Below are positions 36,619 to 45,773 of a DNA stretch of 64,000 nt, one piece after another. The notes below the pieces were generated by a model that did no database searches, was not told the DNA's origin, and worked only from the letters and a program-made list of their open reading frames with translations. The stretch covers positions 245,141 through 309,140 of the forward strand of contig JAITMC010000035.1 of the NCBI GenBank assembly GCA_031277615.1, written 5' to 3'. How positions within the stretch are numbered: the first letter of the stretch is position 1; the number at the start of each line of letters is the position of its first letter. Made by a program: the position numbers and the translations under genes. This DNA comes from Chryseobacterium sp. (GTDB lineage Bacteria > Bacteroidota > Bacteroidia > Flavobacteriales > Weeksellaceae).

Positions 36619-37782
36619 TTATAAGTCCTGCCATGAGAAAGCATTGGCACCTGTCTGTCTGCAGCCTATAAACTTCCCGGTACTTCCGGACAGTTCATAC
36701 ATAATAGTTCCTGCATTGGCGGCATCACAATTGGGTTTTGTATTCCCCTTCAGGAATATTGCTTTGCTTACTTCGAGATCAGCAAAATTGTTTCCGTTGG
36801 GAGCCATATTGACTCCTACATCGGTAACCGCTGTTCCTACTGCACCCTGCCCGGAAAAGACATGCATATTATTACCGTATACCGATTGGTTGGCGGCAGC
36901 CTGTGCAGAAAATCCGACCGCCAAAGCATAACCGCTTCCGACCGCCACTGAGTTAGCTCCAAAAGCCATATTGCTCGAACTGGAGGTATTTCCGGTTCCA
37001 ATAACAACTCCTCCTTCATTTTTATTGAGATTTCCAACCGTTATCCCGGAGTTATTCACAGTATCGTTGCCATTTCCGAATATCAGGGTAGCAGATCCGG
37101 TACCTGTATTATTACTTCCGATAATTTTAGCTCCACTGGCAGCGGTATTCTTCATTCCAATGGCGACTCCCGGAAAATTAGCAGCCTGTGCGGAAACATT
37201 ATTATCTCTTCCCAACGCTACATTGGAAGAACTTTGATTTCCCAGAACGTTGTTAGAACCCCATGTAAAAGAAGCATACGGCCCTGAAGCATTCATATTT
37301 CCTCCCTGGAGACTTCCGTTAGCATCCAGAATTCCTTTCACATTTTTATTGGTAGCCAGCACAAGATTCTGTGCATCTGCTGTTCCCAGATAATTTCCTG
37401 CTGTGATGTTGGTTCCCAGAGTTGCTGCTGTGGCCGTGGTTCCGATATTTCCTGCAGTATGCCAGTCTGCTCCAAACTGTGCCCATTTTGCACCATCGAA
37501 ATAATAATATCCGGATGATACAACGGCCACAGTCTGGCCGCCGGGACTGGTGTCTGCTGCAGTTATATACACGATAGCTCCGGTTTGAGCTGCGGTATAA
37601 TTTTTCTGTCTCAACTGATCTCCGGTAAGCCGCGGCGCAATAACTCCATCCAATTTGGTGGTATTTGAAGGAAACCCCACTACATCAAGGGTTGCCTGCC
37701 CCTGACTCGTATTGATTCCTACTTGTGCTCCCACTCCATACCCCAGAAGCAGTGTTGCGATCGTCAATAATCTGTTTTTCAT
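36619..37782 (-). CDS. Secreted YadA-head-like repeat protein with GIN motif (copy 2)
   Basis: 387 residues with a signal peptide (MKNRLLTIATLLLGYGVGAQ) followed directly by VGINTSQGQATLDVVG, the N-terminal motif of many flavobacterial tail-fibre-like proteins. Residues about 165-315 are short repeats of the form GxxNxxxxSxxxAxG (NVALGRDNNVSA, GVAIGMKNTAAS, SVAVGSGYALAVGFSAQA), as in the left-handed parallel beta-roll of trimeric adhesin heads. The C-terminal 45 residues contain two Cys (NCDAANAGTIMY... FIGCRQTG). No T9SS tail is evident. Paralogue of 41392-42588. Confidence 0.75.
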   Translation of the reverse strand: MKNRLLTIATLLLGYGVGAQVGINTSQGQATLDVVGFPSNTTKLDGVIAPRLTGDQLRQKNYTAAQTGAIVYITAADTSPGGQTVAVVSSGYYYFDGAKWAQFGADWHTAGNIGTTATAATLGTNITAGNYLGTADAQNLVLATNKNVKGILDANGSLQGGNMNASGPYASFTWGSNNVLGNQSSSNVALGRDNNVSAQAANFPGVAIGMKNTAASGAKIIGSNNTGTGSATLIFGNGNDTVNNSGITVGNLNKNEGGVVIGTGNTSSSSNMAFGANSVAVGSGYALAVGFSAQAAANQSVYGNNMHVFSGQGAVGTAVTDVGVNMAPNGNNFADLEVSKAIFLKGNTKPNCDAANAGTIMYELSGSTGKFIGCRQTGANAFSWQDL

Positions 37783-37932
37783 TTTTAGTGATATTTGTTG
37801 TTTTTTTTGTGTATTTTTTTATTAAATCCCGGGCCATACTTCCCCTTTCACTTCTCAATGGGAGTGATAACTGGGATTTATTCGGAGAATGCTTTGAAAT
37901 GCAGAAGAAATTTCCTGCTGAATGAAATAGAA

Positions 37933-38382
37933 TTACATGGAATGAATTGTTTTATCCGGTATTTTAACAATGAGCGCAAATCCGTTTACACATCTTTCAT
38001 CTGTAAAAAAAGATCCGGTATCTGTTGTTCCAAAAATGACATTTTTTGGCATTGAAGATTCAGCACTGGTGCGCCAGGTTTTGATATCATTTAATTTGAT
38101 GAATGAACAGAGTGTTTTAAAAAAATCACTATAACCATAAACCTGATGTTGTACAGAAAAAATTTTCTTCCCAACGGACAGGTTGTCATACAAATCCCCA
38201 CTTAGGCGATATGTAATATTCTTTACGTGATCAAAGTTGTTAACTTCAGGATAATACAGAGGAGCAGCAGGCGAATAAACTGCCTGAGACCGGATGCTTA
38301 GAGTTCCTGCTTTCCATAGGGATAACGCACCTGTGCAGCACGTTGCTATTAGACAGCAGAAAAGAAAGTAACTTCTTTTCAA
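37933..38382 (-). CDS. Small exported protein leading cassette 2 (TTG start)
   Basis: No ATG gives a sensible N-terminus. A TTG at 38382 yields 149 residues beginning KRSYFLFCCLIATCCTGALS, a signal-peptide-like or lipoprotein-like start. The TTG is 25 bases from a well-formed promoter box, the same geometry as for the paralogous position at 43203. The end reads GFALIVKIPDKTIHSM. No family is recognised. It precedes the YadA-head-like gene by 150 bases. Confidence 0.55.
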   Translation of the reverse strand: MKRSYFLFCCLIATCCTGALSLWKAGTLSIRSQAVYSPAAPLYYPEVNNFDHVKNITYRLSGDLYDNLSVGKKIFSVQHQVYGYSDFFKTLCSFIKLNDIKTWRTSAESSMPKNVIFGTTDTGSFFTDERCVNGFALIVKIPDKTIHSM

Positions 38383-38407
38383 ATTGAGCGTGTGTTTTTT
38401 TTCGATA

Positions 38408-38436
38408 CAAATATAATATTTTTTTATCAAAAACAA
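38408..38436 (-). promoter_or_regulatory. Promoter of surface cassette 2
   Basis: TTG (38436-38434), 18 bases, TATATTTG (38415-38408) on the minus strand. The box is 25 bases before the TTG start, exactly as in cassette 1. Confidence 0.65.
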
Positions 38437-38460
38437 TATTTTAATGTTAAAAATAAACAC

Positions 38461-38690
38461 TAAATAAATAATTTAACTTAATAAAATCAATTAAATATAT
38501 TAATTATTAAAATATTAATAATTATAAATAAATATTATCACATATGTTATAAGCATATTGAAATACAATTAGCAAATAAAAGTAAACATGAAAATTATTT
38601 ATTTTAAAAATAGAATTTTATAGCATAATATAAATTTTTAATAAAGCAATATGAGATATTTTAAACTCAATTAAATATCTTATCATAAAA
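38461..38690. other. Extremely AT-rich spacer between the two cassettes
   Basis: About 230 bases composed almost entirely of A and T, with runs such as TTAATTATTAAAATATTAA. No ORF. It lies upstream of the cassette 2 promoter and could act as an UP-like or H-NS-like protein binding region. Confidence 0.5.
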
Positions 38691-38693
38691 AAA

Positions 38694-38715
38694 CCGGAGA
38701 AGAAAACTTCCCCGG
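38694..38715 (-). terminator. Terminator of surface cassette 1
   Basis: CCGGAGAAG / CTTCCCCGG stem (one mismatch) around AAAA with an A-run to the left. Confidence 0.7.
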
Positions 38716-38768
38716 GATTATTTAAACCAACTTTACAGTCCTTTTTAAAGAACTTATTCTATCAAAAT

Positions 38769-41357
38769 CTATTTTACAATTACTTTGTAAGACTTCACAG
38801 CCGATTTCGTTTCTATTTTAATGATATACAGACCTGTTGGTAATGTCGCTGTACTGATTTCAGCATTAGCCTTGAATTGGTCCGTTTTAATCAATTGTCC
38901 CTGAGAAGAGTATACAGAGTATATTCCTCCTTCTTCAGATCTGATGTTCAGATTTTCTCCGGATTTTACCGGATTAGGGAAGATTTTCACATCATTGACT
39001 GTCTTTTTAGTTTCTTCAAGATCAGTTGCTTTTGAAACGGTTCTCATGAATGCATTTTTCAGCAGTGAAGCGTAAGGAGAAAGTGGAGAACCTGGTGCCC
39101 CTCTCTTAACAAGGTCAGTATCTACAGGGTTTTGAATACCATCTTTATCCAGGTCGGCAGTTCTGGAGATAAATCCACCTCCCATATCATCCAGGTTAGC
39201 TTTTCCAATGGCATACAGATCAAAATCTACTCCGTTTGACTGGATATTAAGGAAATCAGGTCTGTCTACGTTAGCCCCTGTTTTCTTCAACGGATATTTC
39301 ATTTTTCCGGAATCAACAGGGTCTTCAAGAACGTCTGCAATCCCATTTTTACCTACCGGTACATCCTTGTCGATAACACCGTTACGATCTTTGTCGATTT
39401 CGTTGATTACTGATTCAGGAATGCCTGATTCAAACAGATCCAGAATTCCGTCGTTATCAGAATCAAGATCAAGATAATGAGCAATTCCGTCTCCTAATAC
39501 TTCAACCAGACCAAATACTCCCTCATCATCATCATCTTCAAACTTACCGTTGCTGTTAGCATCTTCGAGCGCATCAGGGATACCATCATTATCAGAATCC
39601 ATATCACAGGCATCAGGAATACCATCACCATCCGTATCCAGAGTAGGAGATTTGTCATTGATTACTGAACAGCCTTCTGCACAGTCAGGAATACCGTTAC
39701 CATTCATATCAATATTATCATTTCCTCCCGCACATCGGTCGAAACAGTTTGGAACGCCATCATTATCATCATCTCTGCTCGCAAATGCATTATGGATATT
39801 ATATCCCTGAGAAAGGCTTACGGTAGCAAAGGCAAAGAAAGTTATTTTTATACGGTTAAAAGGCTTGGTTGCTTTACCTCCCACAAAAAATTTATTAGAT
39901 CCTGAAGTAAAGAAATTTCCGCTTACAAGGCTACCTGAGCTGTTAAAAGTATCGGTTAACGTATTTCCGTTATACAGCTGAATGGTAATATTTTCAAGAA
40001 CGCTCATCCCAATTAAACCTCCGGTTTTTTCTACGGTGTACCCTGCAAACGTATTAGCAGGCTGCAGATCGTTGGTTGCTACGGTAATTCCGGCGGAAGC
40101 AAGTGGCCCGACTAAAGGGAATGTAAGTTTGGCAGCGTTGGAAGGATTTGTATCCACGATGGCATCAACATTATCTAATCTTGGACGCAGAAGCCCAAGT
40201 CCTGAATACGTCCAGCCATTACTTTTCAAAATACTTCCTCTGACAGACGAACCGCTGGTCTGGATCTTATCATCGCATTCACATGATGTACTTTCTTCAA
40301 AACCGTAATACACTTTCAGCTGGCCAATATTGAATCCTACTGTCTGAGATACTTTAAGCCTTACTTCATTAAACGGCTTAGAGGTTACTAAGCTCAGTCT
40401 CTGCTTCCCGGTTCCCATACTTACAATCTTAATATTAATAAGCCCTCCGCCATCAGATAATTGTTTCGAATCCTGAAGTTTTCCGTACAAATACGTTTCA
40501 ATGGTTATGGCTTTTAAAAATTCAGCACTGAAAATTTTTCCCTGGTCATCAGGCTCTATAACAAAACCGGCTTTGTTTCCTGCAGGATACACCTGGTTTT
40601 TATCCAGTACTCCTACTGATACGTGTCCAAAAGTACTTATCGGAAGGAATACGGTTCCATAAGAATTTTTATCTCCGTCTGAAATATTTTCTCTGTTAAA
40701 TACAGATGAAAGCGGCGTCAGATTACTCCCTGAAACACTTAAACTCACACCACTTCCCGCAATGATATCATCGCATGCCCCGTTATTATCAACAGGCATT
40801 TTGGCAGGATCAAATGCAAATGCATAATACGCATTCATCGCAGTAAATACGGAGGCTAAGCTTTTTTGAGTCAATCTTACTTCATCGAAATCTTTTGTCG
40901 TTCTGAAATGAAGAAAGACCCTATTGGAAGTACTTCCGAATAAAGGTACCGAGAATAATGATCCTTCTGTACTTGTTTCCTGCAGAACTCCGTTTCTGTA
41001 TGTGCTTATCTGTACCTCGGGCAAAATATTGATCTGAACAGGACTCTGTCCGGTATCAATGTTAAAACCTGTAATATACCCTCCCGGATATACGGTGTTT
41101 TTGTTTTTTACAGAGATTCCGTTTCCGCCGGCAATGGCTGCGATGTTTCCTAAGCTCAGTTTGTTGTCAAGATCTGCATCTATAACCTTGTTGCCGTCTC
41201 CACTGGTAAGACAGCCCAGACAGATTCCGCCTCCTCTGGTGGCATTAACTTCAACCCCCATTCCTCTGATAGGTTCGTAGCCCTGTTGTGCAAATGCAGC
41301 CGACATGACCAACAGCAGAAGCATCGATGTGATTTTTCCGAATAATTTTTTTGTCAT
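38769..41357 (-). CDS. Large T9SS-secreted surface protein with TSP3 repeats (copy 1)
   Basis: 862 residues, same architecture as the protein at 33987-36581: signal peptide (MTKKLFGKITSMLLLLVMSAAFA), QQGYEPIRGMGVEV, beta-rich repeats with VDNNGACDDIIAGSG and CECDDKIQTSGSS, a TSP3 calcium-binding stretch (DDDNDGVPNCFDRC, DTDGDGIPDACDMDSDNDG) and a type A sorting domain from DVKIFPNPVKSGENL. Long identical segments (KRGAPGSPLSPYAS, LDLFESGIP) show that the two are paralogues from a tandem duplication, while the signal peptide and middle part have diverged. Starts 34 bases after its partner gene. Confidence 0.88.
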   Translation of the reverse strand: MTKKLFGKITSMLLLLVMSAAFAQQGYEPIRGMGVEVNATRGGGICLGCLTSGDGNKVIDADLDNKLSLGNIAAIAGGNGISVKNKNTVYPGGYITGFNIDTGQSPVQINILPEVQISTYRNGVLQETSTEGSLFSVPLFGSTSNRVFLHFRTTKDFDEVRLTQKSLASVFTAMNAYYAFAFDPAKMPVDNNGACDDIIAGSGVSLSVSGSNLTPLSSVFNRENISDGDKNSYGTVFLPISTFGHVSVGVLDKNQVYPAGNKAGFVIEPDDQGKIFSAEFLKAITIETYLYGKLQDSKQLSDGGGLINIKIVSMGTGKQRLSLVTSKPFNEVRLKVSQTVGFNIGQLKVYYGFEESTSCECDDKIQTSGSSVRGSILKSNGWTYSGLGLLRPRLDNVDAIVDTNPSNAAKLTFPLVGPLASAGITVATNDLQPANTFAGYTVEKTGGLIGMSVLENITIQLYNGNTLTDTFNSSGSLVSGNFFTSGSNKFFVGGKATKPFNRIKITFFAFATVSLSQGYNIHNAFASRDDDNDGVPNCFDRCAGGNDNIDMNGNGIPDCAEGCSVINDKSPTLDTDGDGIPDACDMDSDNDGIPDALEDANSNGKFEDDDDEGVFGLVEVLGDGIAHYLDLDSDNDGILDLFESGIPESVINEIDKDRNGVIDKDVPVGKNGIADVLEDPVDSGKMKYPLKKTGANVDRPDFLNIQSNGVDFDLYAIGKANLDDMGGGFISRTADLDKDGIQNPVDTDLVKRGAPGSPLSPYASLLKNAFMRTVSKATDLEETKKTVNDVKIFPNPVKSGENLNIRSEEGGIYSVYSSQGQLIKTDQFKANAEISTATLPTGLYIIKIETKSAVKSYKVIVK

Positions 41358-41391
41358 TTTTTTATTGTTTTATTAGGTTTGTGTTAATTAT

Positions 41392-42588
41392 TTAATATAA
41401 AGCCTTCCAATTTTTGCCGTTACATCCTTCATGCACACTGCTGCTGGAATTATAGCGGATTGATCCTTCTTCTGCTGAAGTGCAGGCTTCACCAGCTGTA
41501 CGGGCAACACCTTTCAATTGTATAGACGCCCCCGAACTTGAATTGGCTGTCGGGAGCATATTAAATCCAACAACAGTAGTTGCACTATTTCCTGAATTTA
41601 AAAAAGCATGCTTTGCATTGGCAAATACGGTTTCTCCATTATTAGCCTGGGCCTGTATACCAATAGCCATGGATTGAGTACCAGCTGCTGAATTAAGATT
41701 TCCAAAAGCAAAATTGTTCAGTCCAACATTATTGCTGGTCCCAAAAGCGAAGCCTCCGTTAAGGGTACTGTTTTTCATTCCTATGGCTACCGATGCAGGA
41801 CCGCCTGTCTGATTTTCCACACCAAAAGCAAAGTTATTTCGCAGCAGCGTTGAGTTTCCAACTCCGATGGCTTTTCCGCCTCCCGCAACGATGTTTCCTG
41901 ATCCCAAAGCAATACCTGGATAATCTGAAGCATTGGTGGCTACGGTATTTCCATTTCCAAGTACTATATTATTGGATCCTGTTCCGTTGATGGTATTCTT
42001 ATTTCCCCAGTTGATTGAAGAGTTGGTTTCTCCTCCTCCTGAGAGTGTTCCTGAGGTTTCCAGAACGGCATGTACTTTATCTGCGGTAATCAGGACCAGA
42101 TTGGCGTCAGGCCCTTTTGTTCCAAGATAATTGGCTGATTGAGGAGCTGTTCCCAATGTTTCAGCTGACGTGATAATTTCATTAACCGGATTTCCGCTGA
42201 TGCCCCAATCAGTACCTTTCTGCTTTACCCATGAATTTCCATCAAAGTAATAATAGCCGGTATTGTTAACATTAATGGTTTGTCCCGCAGGTGCAGTATC
42301 CGCTTCTGTAACATATACCATGGCTCCTTTCTGACTGTTTCCATAGTTTTTGGCTCTGAGCTCTGCTCCGCTCAGCCTGGGAGCTATGATCCCGTCCAGC
42401 TTAGCTGTATTGGCAGGAAACCCTACAACATCCAGTGTAGCATCAGGTGAAGGTGTATTGATCCCAACCTGCGCTCCAACATAAATACTTAATGGTAAAA
42501 CCCCCAATAAAAATAATTTGTTTTTCATTCGTAGTAATTGTTGTGTTTTGTTTGTATAGATAATTTGTGTTTTGATTTTAGATTTCAA
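41392..42588 (-). CDS. Secreted YadA-head-like repeat protein with GIN motif (copy 1)
   Basis: 398 residues. The likely start is MKNKLFLLGVLPLSIYVGAQ, a signal peptide at about residue 21, so the first 20 residues may not be translated. VGINTPSPDATLDVVGFPAN follows, nearly identical to copy 2, then KLDGIIAPRLSGAELRAKNY. The middle carries head-like repeats (NIVLGNGNTVA, GIALGSGNIVAG, FAFGVENQTGG, SVAIGMKNSTLNG). It ends in a two-Cys module (GEACTSAEEGSIRYN, HEGCNGKNWKALY) found in many Bacteroidota fibre proteins. Confidence 0.75.
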   Translation of the reverse strand: MKSKIKTQIIYTNKTQQLLRMKNKLFLLGVLPLSIYVGAQVGINTPSPDATLDVVGFPANTAKLDGIIAPRLSGAELRAKNYGNSQKGAMVYVTEADTAPAGQTINVNNTGYYYFDGNSWVKQKGTDWGISGNPVNEIITSAETLGTAPQSANYLGTKGPDANLVLITADKVHAVLETSGTLSGGGETNSSINWGNKNTINGTGSNNIVLGNGNTVATNASDYPGIALGSGNIVAGGGKAIGVGNSTLLRNNFAFGVENQTGGPASVAIGMKNSTLNGGFAFGTSNNVGLNNFAFGNLNSAAGTQSMAIGIQAQANNGETVFANAKHAFLNSGNSATTVVGFNMLPTANSSSGASIQLKGVARTAGEACTSAEEGSIRYNSSSSVHEGCNGKNWKALY

Positions 42589-42720
42589 GTACGCAATCCC
42601 TACTTCATCAGATACTGATGAAAAAAATAAAGATTTCAGAAAAAAATAATAGGATTAAGGTAATAAAAGAACCTTAGGCGAAAGAAAGAAAAGTAATACG
42701 GTCCGGCATTTTAATAATGT

Positions 42721-43203
42721 TCAGGAACCGTCAAAAATTTCAGGAACAACACCGTCATTAAGTCCGGAACCGGTAATTGTTAAAGAAAGGTTCCAATCTC
42801 TGAACTGGTATGGCAAGAATGGTCCATTTCCTCCATCGGAATCGATTTGCTGATGAGTATCGTACGAAAGAGCATCGTGATCCCCAAATGGCAAACAAAA
42901 TGATATTGGTTCATTTGCTGCATAATAAGCGGTCCTGATACTGTTATCATGAGCCGGCATAATATTATTTTTCAGTTCAGGAGTAATGGCTGGCTTCCCG
43001 ATTGTGTGAAACCAGATTTCCTCTTCTGAAATATCCGACATATTTTCAGCATGATAAACCTTAAAAAAGAATGATTGTTTTTCGGCGTCCCATTCCCTAT
43101 CTGAGCAGAATTTTGGACTATAATTTCCGAAAACAGATATTGTCAGCAGAATAGCTATTGATTTTAATACTGTTTTTCGGAAAAGAGTTTGATCCCCTTT
43201 CAA
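42721..43203 (-). CDS. Small exported protein leading cassette 1 (TTG start)
   Basis: A TTG at 43203 gives 160 residues starting KGDQTLFRKTVLKSIAILLT, a signal-peptide-like N-terminus, 25 bases from a promoter box. No family is recognised and there is little similarity to the matching protein of cassette 2 over most of its length. Just after the stop, another frame encodes RFLNIIKMPDR, resembling the end of the cassette 2 protein (GFALIVKIPDK), so this copy may be shortened by a frameshift. Confidence 0.5.
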   Translation of the reverse strand: MKGDQTLFRKTVLKSIAILLTISVFGNYSPKFCSDREWDAEKQSFFFKVYHAENMSDISEEEIWFHTIGKPAITPELKNNIMPAHDNSIRTAYYAANEPISFCLPFGDHDALSYDTHQQIDSDGGNGPFLPYQFRDWNLSLTITGSGLNDGVVPEIFDGS

Positions 43204-43228
43204 AATTATTTGTGTTTTTTTATTACCG

Positions 43229-43258
43229 CAAATATACAAATTTATTCTACAAAAGCAA
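43229..43258 (-). promoter_or_regulatory. Promoter of surface cassette 1
   Basis: TTG (43258-43256), 19 bases, TATATTTG (43236-43229) on the minus strand; the downstream sequence AAAAACACAAAT...TTGAAA resembles that of cassette 2. Confidence 0.65.
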
Positions 43259-43374
43259 ATTTGATCGTAAAAATATTTTGAAAATAAAAAAATTAATAAA
43301 TAATCATTCCATAGGATCATCGATTAGATTAAAAATAAATCACCAAATATAGATATGTCCATTCTTATTAAAAT

Positions 43375-43406
43375 AAAAGGCCTGAGCAAAATTGCCCAGG
43401 CCTTTT
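43375..43406 (-). terminator. Terminator after rplL
   Basis: AAAAGGCCTG / CAGGCCTTTT stem with a 12-base loop. It separates the ribosomal operon from the surface cassettes and from rpoB. Confidence 0.85.
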
Positions 43407-43425
43407 GTATGTATCGTAAAATGAA

Positions 43426-43794
43426 TTATTTCAATTCTACTTCAGCACCAGCTTCTTCAAGTTGCTTCTTAAGAGCTTCAGCTTCGTCTTTAGAGATTCC
43501 TTGCTTAATTGCAGCAGGAGCTCCGTCTACGATATCTTTAGCTTCTTTAAGACCAGCACCAGTTAAATCTTTTACCAATTTAACGATCGCTAATTTAGAA
43601 GCACCTGCAGACTTAAGAATTACGTCGAATTCAGTCTTTTCTTCAGCAGCATCACCTGCACCACCTGCAGCAACTACTACAGCAGCAGCAGCTGGCTCAA
43701 TTCCGTACTCATCCTTAAGGATAGCAGCTAATTCGTTAACGTCTTTTACAGTTAGGTTTACTAGCGTTTCAGCTAAATTTTTTAAATCTGACAT
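43426..43794 (-). CDS. rplL: Ribosomal protein bL12 (L7/L12)
   Basis: 122 residues, the multi-copy stalk protein that recruits translation factors. N-terminal dimerisation helix ([20 protein letters not shown]), an Ala-rich hinge ([12 protein letters not shown]) and the C-terminal domain with [25 protein letters not shown]. It lies 47 bases downstream of rplJ, and in this genome it is the last gene before a terminator rather than running on into rpoB. Confidence 0.97.
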   Translation of the reverse strand: MSDLKNLAETLVNLTVKDVNELAAILKDEYGIEPAAAAVVVAAGGAGDAAEEKTEFDVILKSAGASKLAIVKLVKDLTGAGLKEAKDIVDGAPAAIKQGISKDEAEALKKQLEEAGAEVELK

Positions 43795-43841
43795 TGTTGT
43801 AATGTTTTTTGTTGATTATTTATTTAATTTTTTGAGTGTAA

Positions 43842-44435
43842 TTATTCAGCAGCTGGCGTTTCGTCAGTGCTTTCTGCAGCAGGAGCTTCAGGAGCTTCAG
43901 CAGCAGGAGTTTCTTCTACCGCAGGAGCAGCTTCTTCAGCTTTAGCTTCTACAGTTTCAGGTTTGTTTTGAAGAGCAGAAACCACTCTCTGGATTGGAGA
44001 CTGAAGTAATCCGATGATTTCACCGATCATTTCTTCTCTAGACTTGATGTTAGCCAACATGTCAAGATTATTGTCACCAACATAGAAAGTTTCCTGAACA
44101 AAAGCAGACTTAAGAGCCGGCTTCTCTTCTTTCTTTCTGAATCCCTGGATTAATTTTGCAGGAGCGTTTGCAGTCTCGGAAATCATGATGGCAGAGTTTC
44201 CTTTGAAAGACTGGAACATTTCAGAGTAATCTACTCCTTCAATTTGCTCCATTGCTTTTTGTAAAAGTGTATTTTTCACCACTTTCACTTTGATATTTTG
44301 CTTGAAAGCCTGTCTTCTGAAGTCAGAAGATTTAGCAGCATTCAAACCTTCAAGATCTGCTACGTATACTACTTTTGCATCCTGAAGCAAATCTTTGATC
44401 TCTTGTATCGCTACAACTTTTTGGTCTTTTGTCAT
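43842..44435 (-). CDS. rplJ: Ribosomal protein uL10 with acidic C-terminal extension
   Basis: The stalk base protein that anchors L7/L12 dimers to 23S rRNA. The N-terminal domain is normal (KDQKVVAIQEIKDLLQ, VVYVADLEGLNAA, KVVKNTLLQKA). At 197 residues it is longer than E. coli L10 (165). The extra is a C-terminal tail of about 37 residues rich in Ala, Glu and Pro (from KPETVEAKAEEAAPAVEE to TPAAE). The gene begins 17 bases after rplA. Confidence 0.96.
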   Translation of the reverse strand: MTKDQKVVAIQEIKDLLQDAKVVYVADLEGLNAAKSSDFRRQAFKQNIKVKVVKNTLLQKAMEQIEGVDYSEMFQSFKGNSAIMISETANAPAKLIQGFRKKEEKPALKSAFVQETFYVGDNNLDMLANIKSREEMIGEIIGLLQSPIQRVVSALQNKPETVEAKAEEAAPAVEETPAAEAPEAPAAESTDETPAAE

Positions 44436-44452
44436 TGTCTTAGGATTTAATA

Positions 44453-45145
44453 TTAGTTAACAGATTTAGTATCGATTGCAATACCCGGGCTCATTGTAGA
44501 AGACAAATAGATAGACTTCACGTAAGTTCCTTTAGCAGCAGTCGGTTTCATTTTGATCAATGTCTGGATTAATTCCTGAGCATTTTCTTTGATCTTGGCA
44601 GCATCGAAAGATACTTTACCGATACCTGCATGGATAATCCCATACTTGTCTACTTTGAAATCAATTTTACCAGCTTTTACTTCAGCTACTGCTTTACCAA
44701 TTTCCATGGTTACAGTTCCTGATTTAGGGTTTGGCATTAAACCTCTTGGACCTAATACTCTACCTAATGGACCTAATTTACCCATAACAGCCGGCATCGT
44801 AACGATAACGTCAACATCTGTCCAACCGTCTTTGATTTTCTGAAGGTACTCATCAAGACCAACATAGTCAGCACCAGCTTCTTTTGCTTCTGCTTCTTTA
44901 TCCGGAGTTACTAAAGCCAAAACTTTAACATCTTTACCTGTTCCGTGAGGAAGAGATACAACTCCTCTTACCATTTGGTTTGCTTTTCTTGGATCTACAC
45001 CCAATCTTACAGCGATATCTACAGAAGCATCAAATTTTGCCGTGTTCACTTCTTTTACAAGAGCTGAACCTTCTTCAAGATTATAGATTCTTCCTTTTTC
45101 TACTTTGCTTAAAGCTTCCTTTTGCTTTTTAGTTAATTTTGCCAT
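44453..45145 (-). CDS. rplA: Ribosomal protein uL1
   Basis: 230 residues, the L1 stalk protein of the large subunit that also represses its own operon in many bacteria. Conserved segments: [52 protein letters not shown] and the C-terminal [20 protein letters not shown]. It lies 11 bases downstream of rplK. Confidence 0.97.
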   Translation of the reverse strand: MAKLTKKQKEALSKVEKGRIYNLEEGSALVKEVNTAKFDASVDIAVRLGVDPRKANQMVRGVVSLPHGTGKDVKVLALVTPDKEAEAKEAGADYVGLDEYLQKIKDGWTDVDVIVTMPAVMGKLGPLGRVLGPRGLMPNPKSGTVTMEIGKAVAEVKAGKIDFKVDKYGIIHAGIGKVSFDAAKIKENAQELIQTLIKMKPTAAKGTYVKSIYLSSTMSPGIAIDTKSVN

Positions 45146-45156
45146 TTCTTTAAGTT

Positions 45157-45600
45157 TTAAGCGTTAGTTGGTTTAGTTCCTGTTACTCTCAATCCCATAG
45201 ATCTGGCAGTACCTGCAACCATCGTAAGAGCTGAATCCAATGTAAAACAGTTAAGGTCTGACATTTTATCTTCAGCGATTTTCTTAACCTGATCCCAAGT
45301 TACAGAACCTACTTTATTTCTGTTTGGTTCTCCGGAACCTCCTTTAACTTTAGCCGCATCCATTAACTGAATTGCTGCAGGTGGAGTTTTGATAACGAAT
45401 TCAAAAGATTTGTCTTCGTATACTGTAATTACTACAGGTAAAACTTGCCCTGGCTTGTCTTGGGTTCTTCCGTTAAATTGCTTACAAAACTCCATGATGT
45501 TCACACCTGCAGAACCTAATGCCGGACCTACTGGTGGAGAAGGGTTAGCTGCGCCACCTTTCACCTGAAGCTTTACCATTTTAAAGACTTTCTTAGCCAT
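45157..45600 (-). CDS. rplK: Ribosomal protein uL11
   Basis: 147 residues. The N-terminal domain has [20 protein letters not shown], with the prolines that contact release and elongation factors, and the C-terminal rRNA-binding domain reads [20 protein letters not shown] and [10 protein letters not shown]. First gene of the rplKAJL operon, with its own promoter about 100 bases upstream instead of read-through from nusG. Confidence 0.97.
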   Translation of the reverse strand: MAKKVFKMVKLQVKGGAANPSPPVGPALGSAGVNIMEFCKQFNGRTQDKPGQVLPVVITVYEDKSFEFVIKTPPAAIQLMDAAKVKGGSGEPNRNKVGSVTWDQVKKIAEDKMSDLNCFTLDSALTMVAGTARSMGLRVTGTKPTNA

Positions 45601-45697
45601 TTTAATTTTTTTTAGTTTGAATAATTAATGAGTTTGGAAGCATTTATTATTCAGCAGGTTATCCTACTCACCTATGATAAGCCTACTTTTTGGACTG

Positions 45698-45727
45698 CAA
45701 AAGTATAAAATATTTTTGAAATAGCAA
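45698..45727 (-). promoter_or_regulatory. Promoter of the rplKAJL operon
   Basis: TTG (45727-45725), 19 bases, TACTTTTG (45705-45698) on the minus strand. It gives a leader of about 90 bases before rplK. Confidence 0.65.
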
Positions 45728-45773
45728 ATATTATTTATCTAAATACGTGAATAAAAGTCAAATATGTAATCAA

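Noticed and set aside
36837-37523. CRISPR-like periodicity in the head-repeat genes
   Set aside because: The repetition is at the protein level (short beta-roll repeats) with variable DNA; there are no spaced identical DNA repeats or cas genes anywhere in the window.
33987-43320. Surface cassettes as an integrated phage or conjugative element
   Set aside because: No integrase, transposase, attachment repeats or phage structural genes are visible; GIN-motif and tail-fibre-like modules are common in chromosomal flavobacterial surface proteins.
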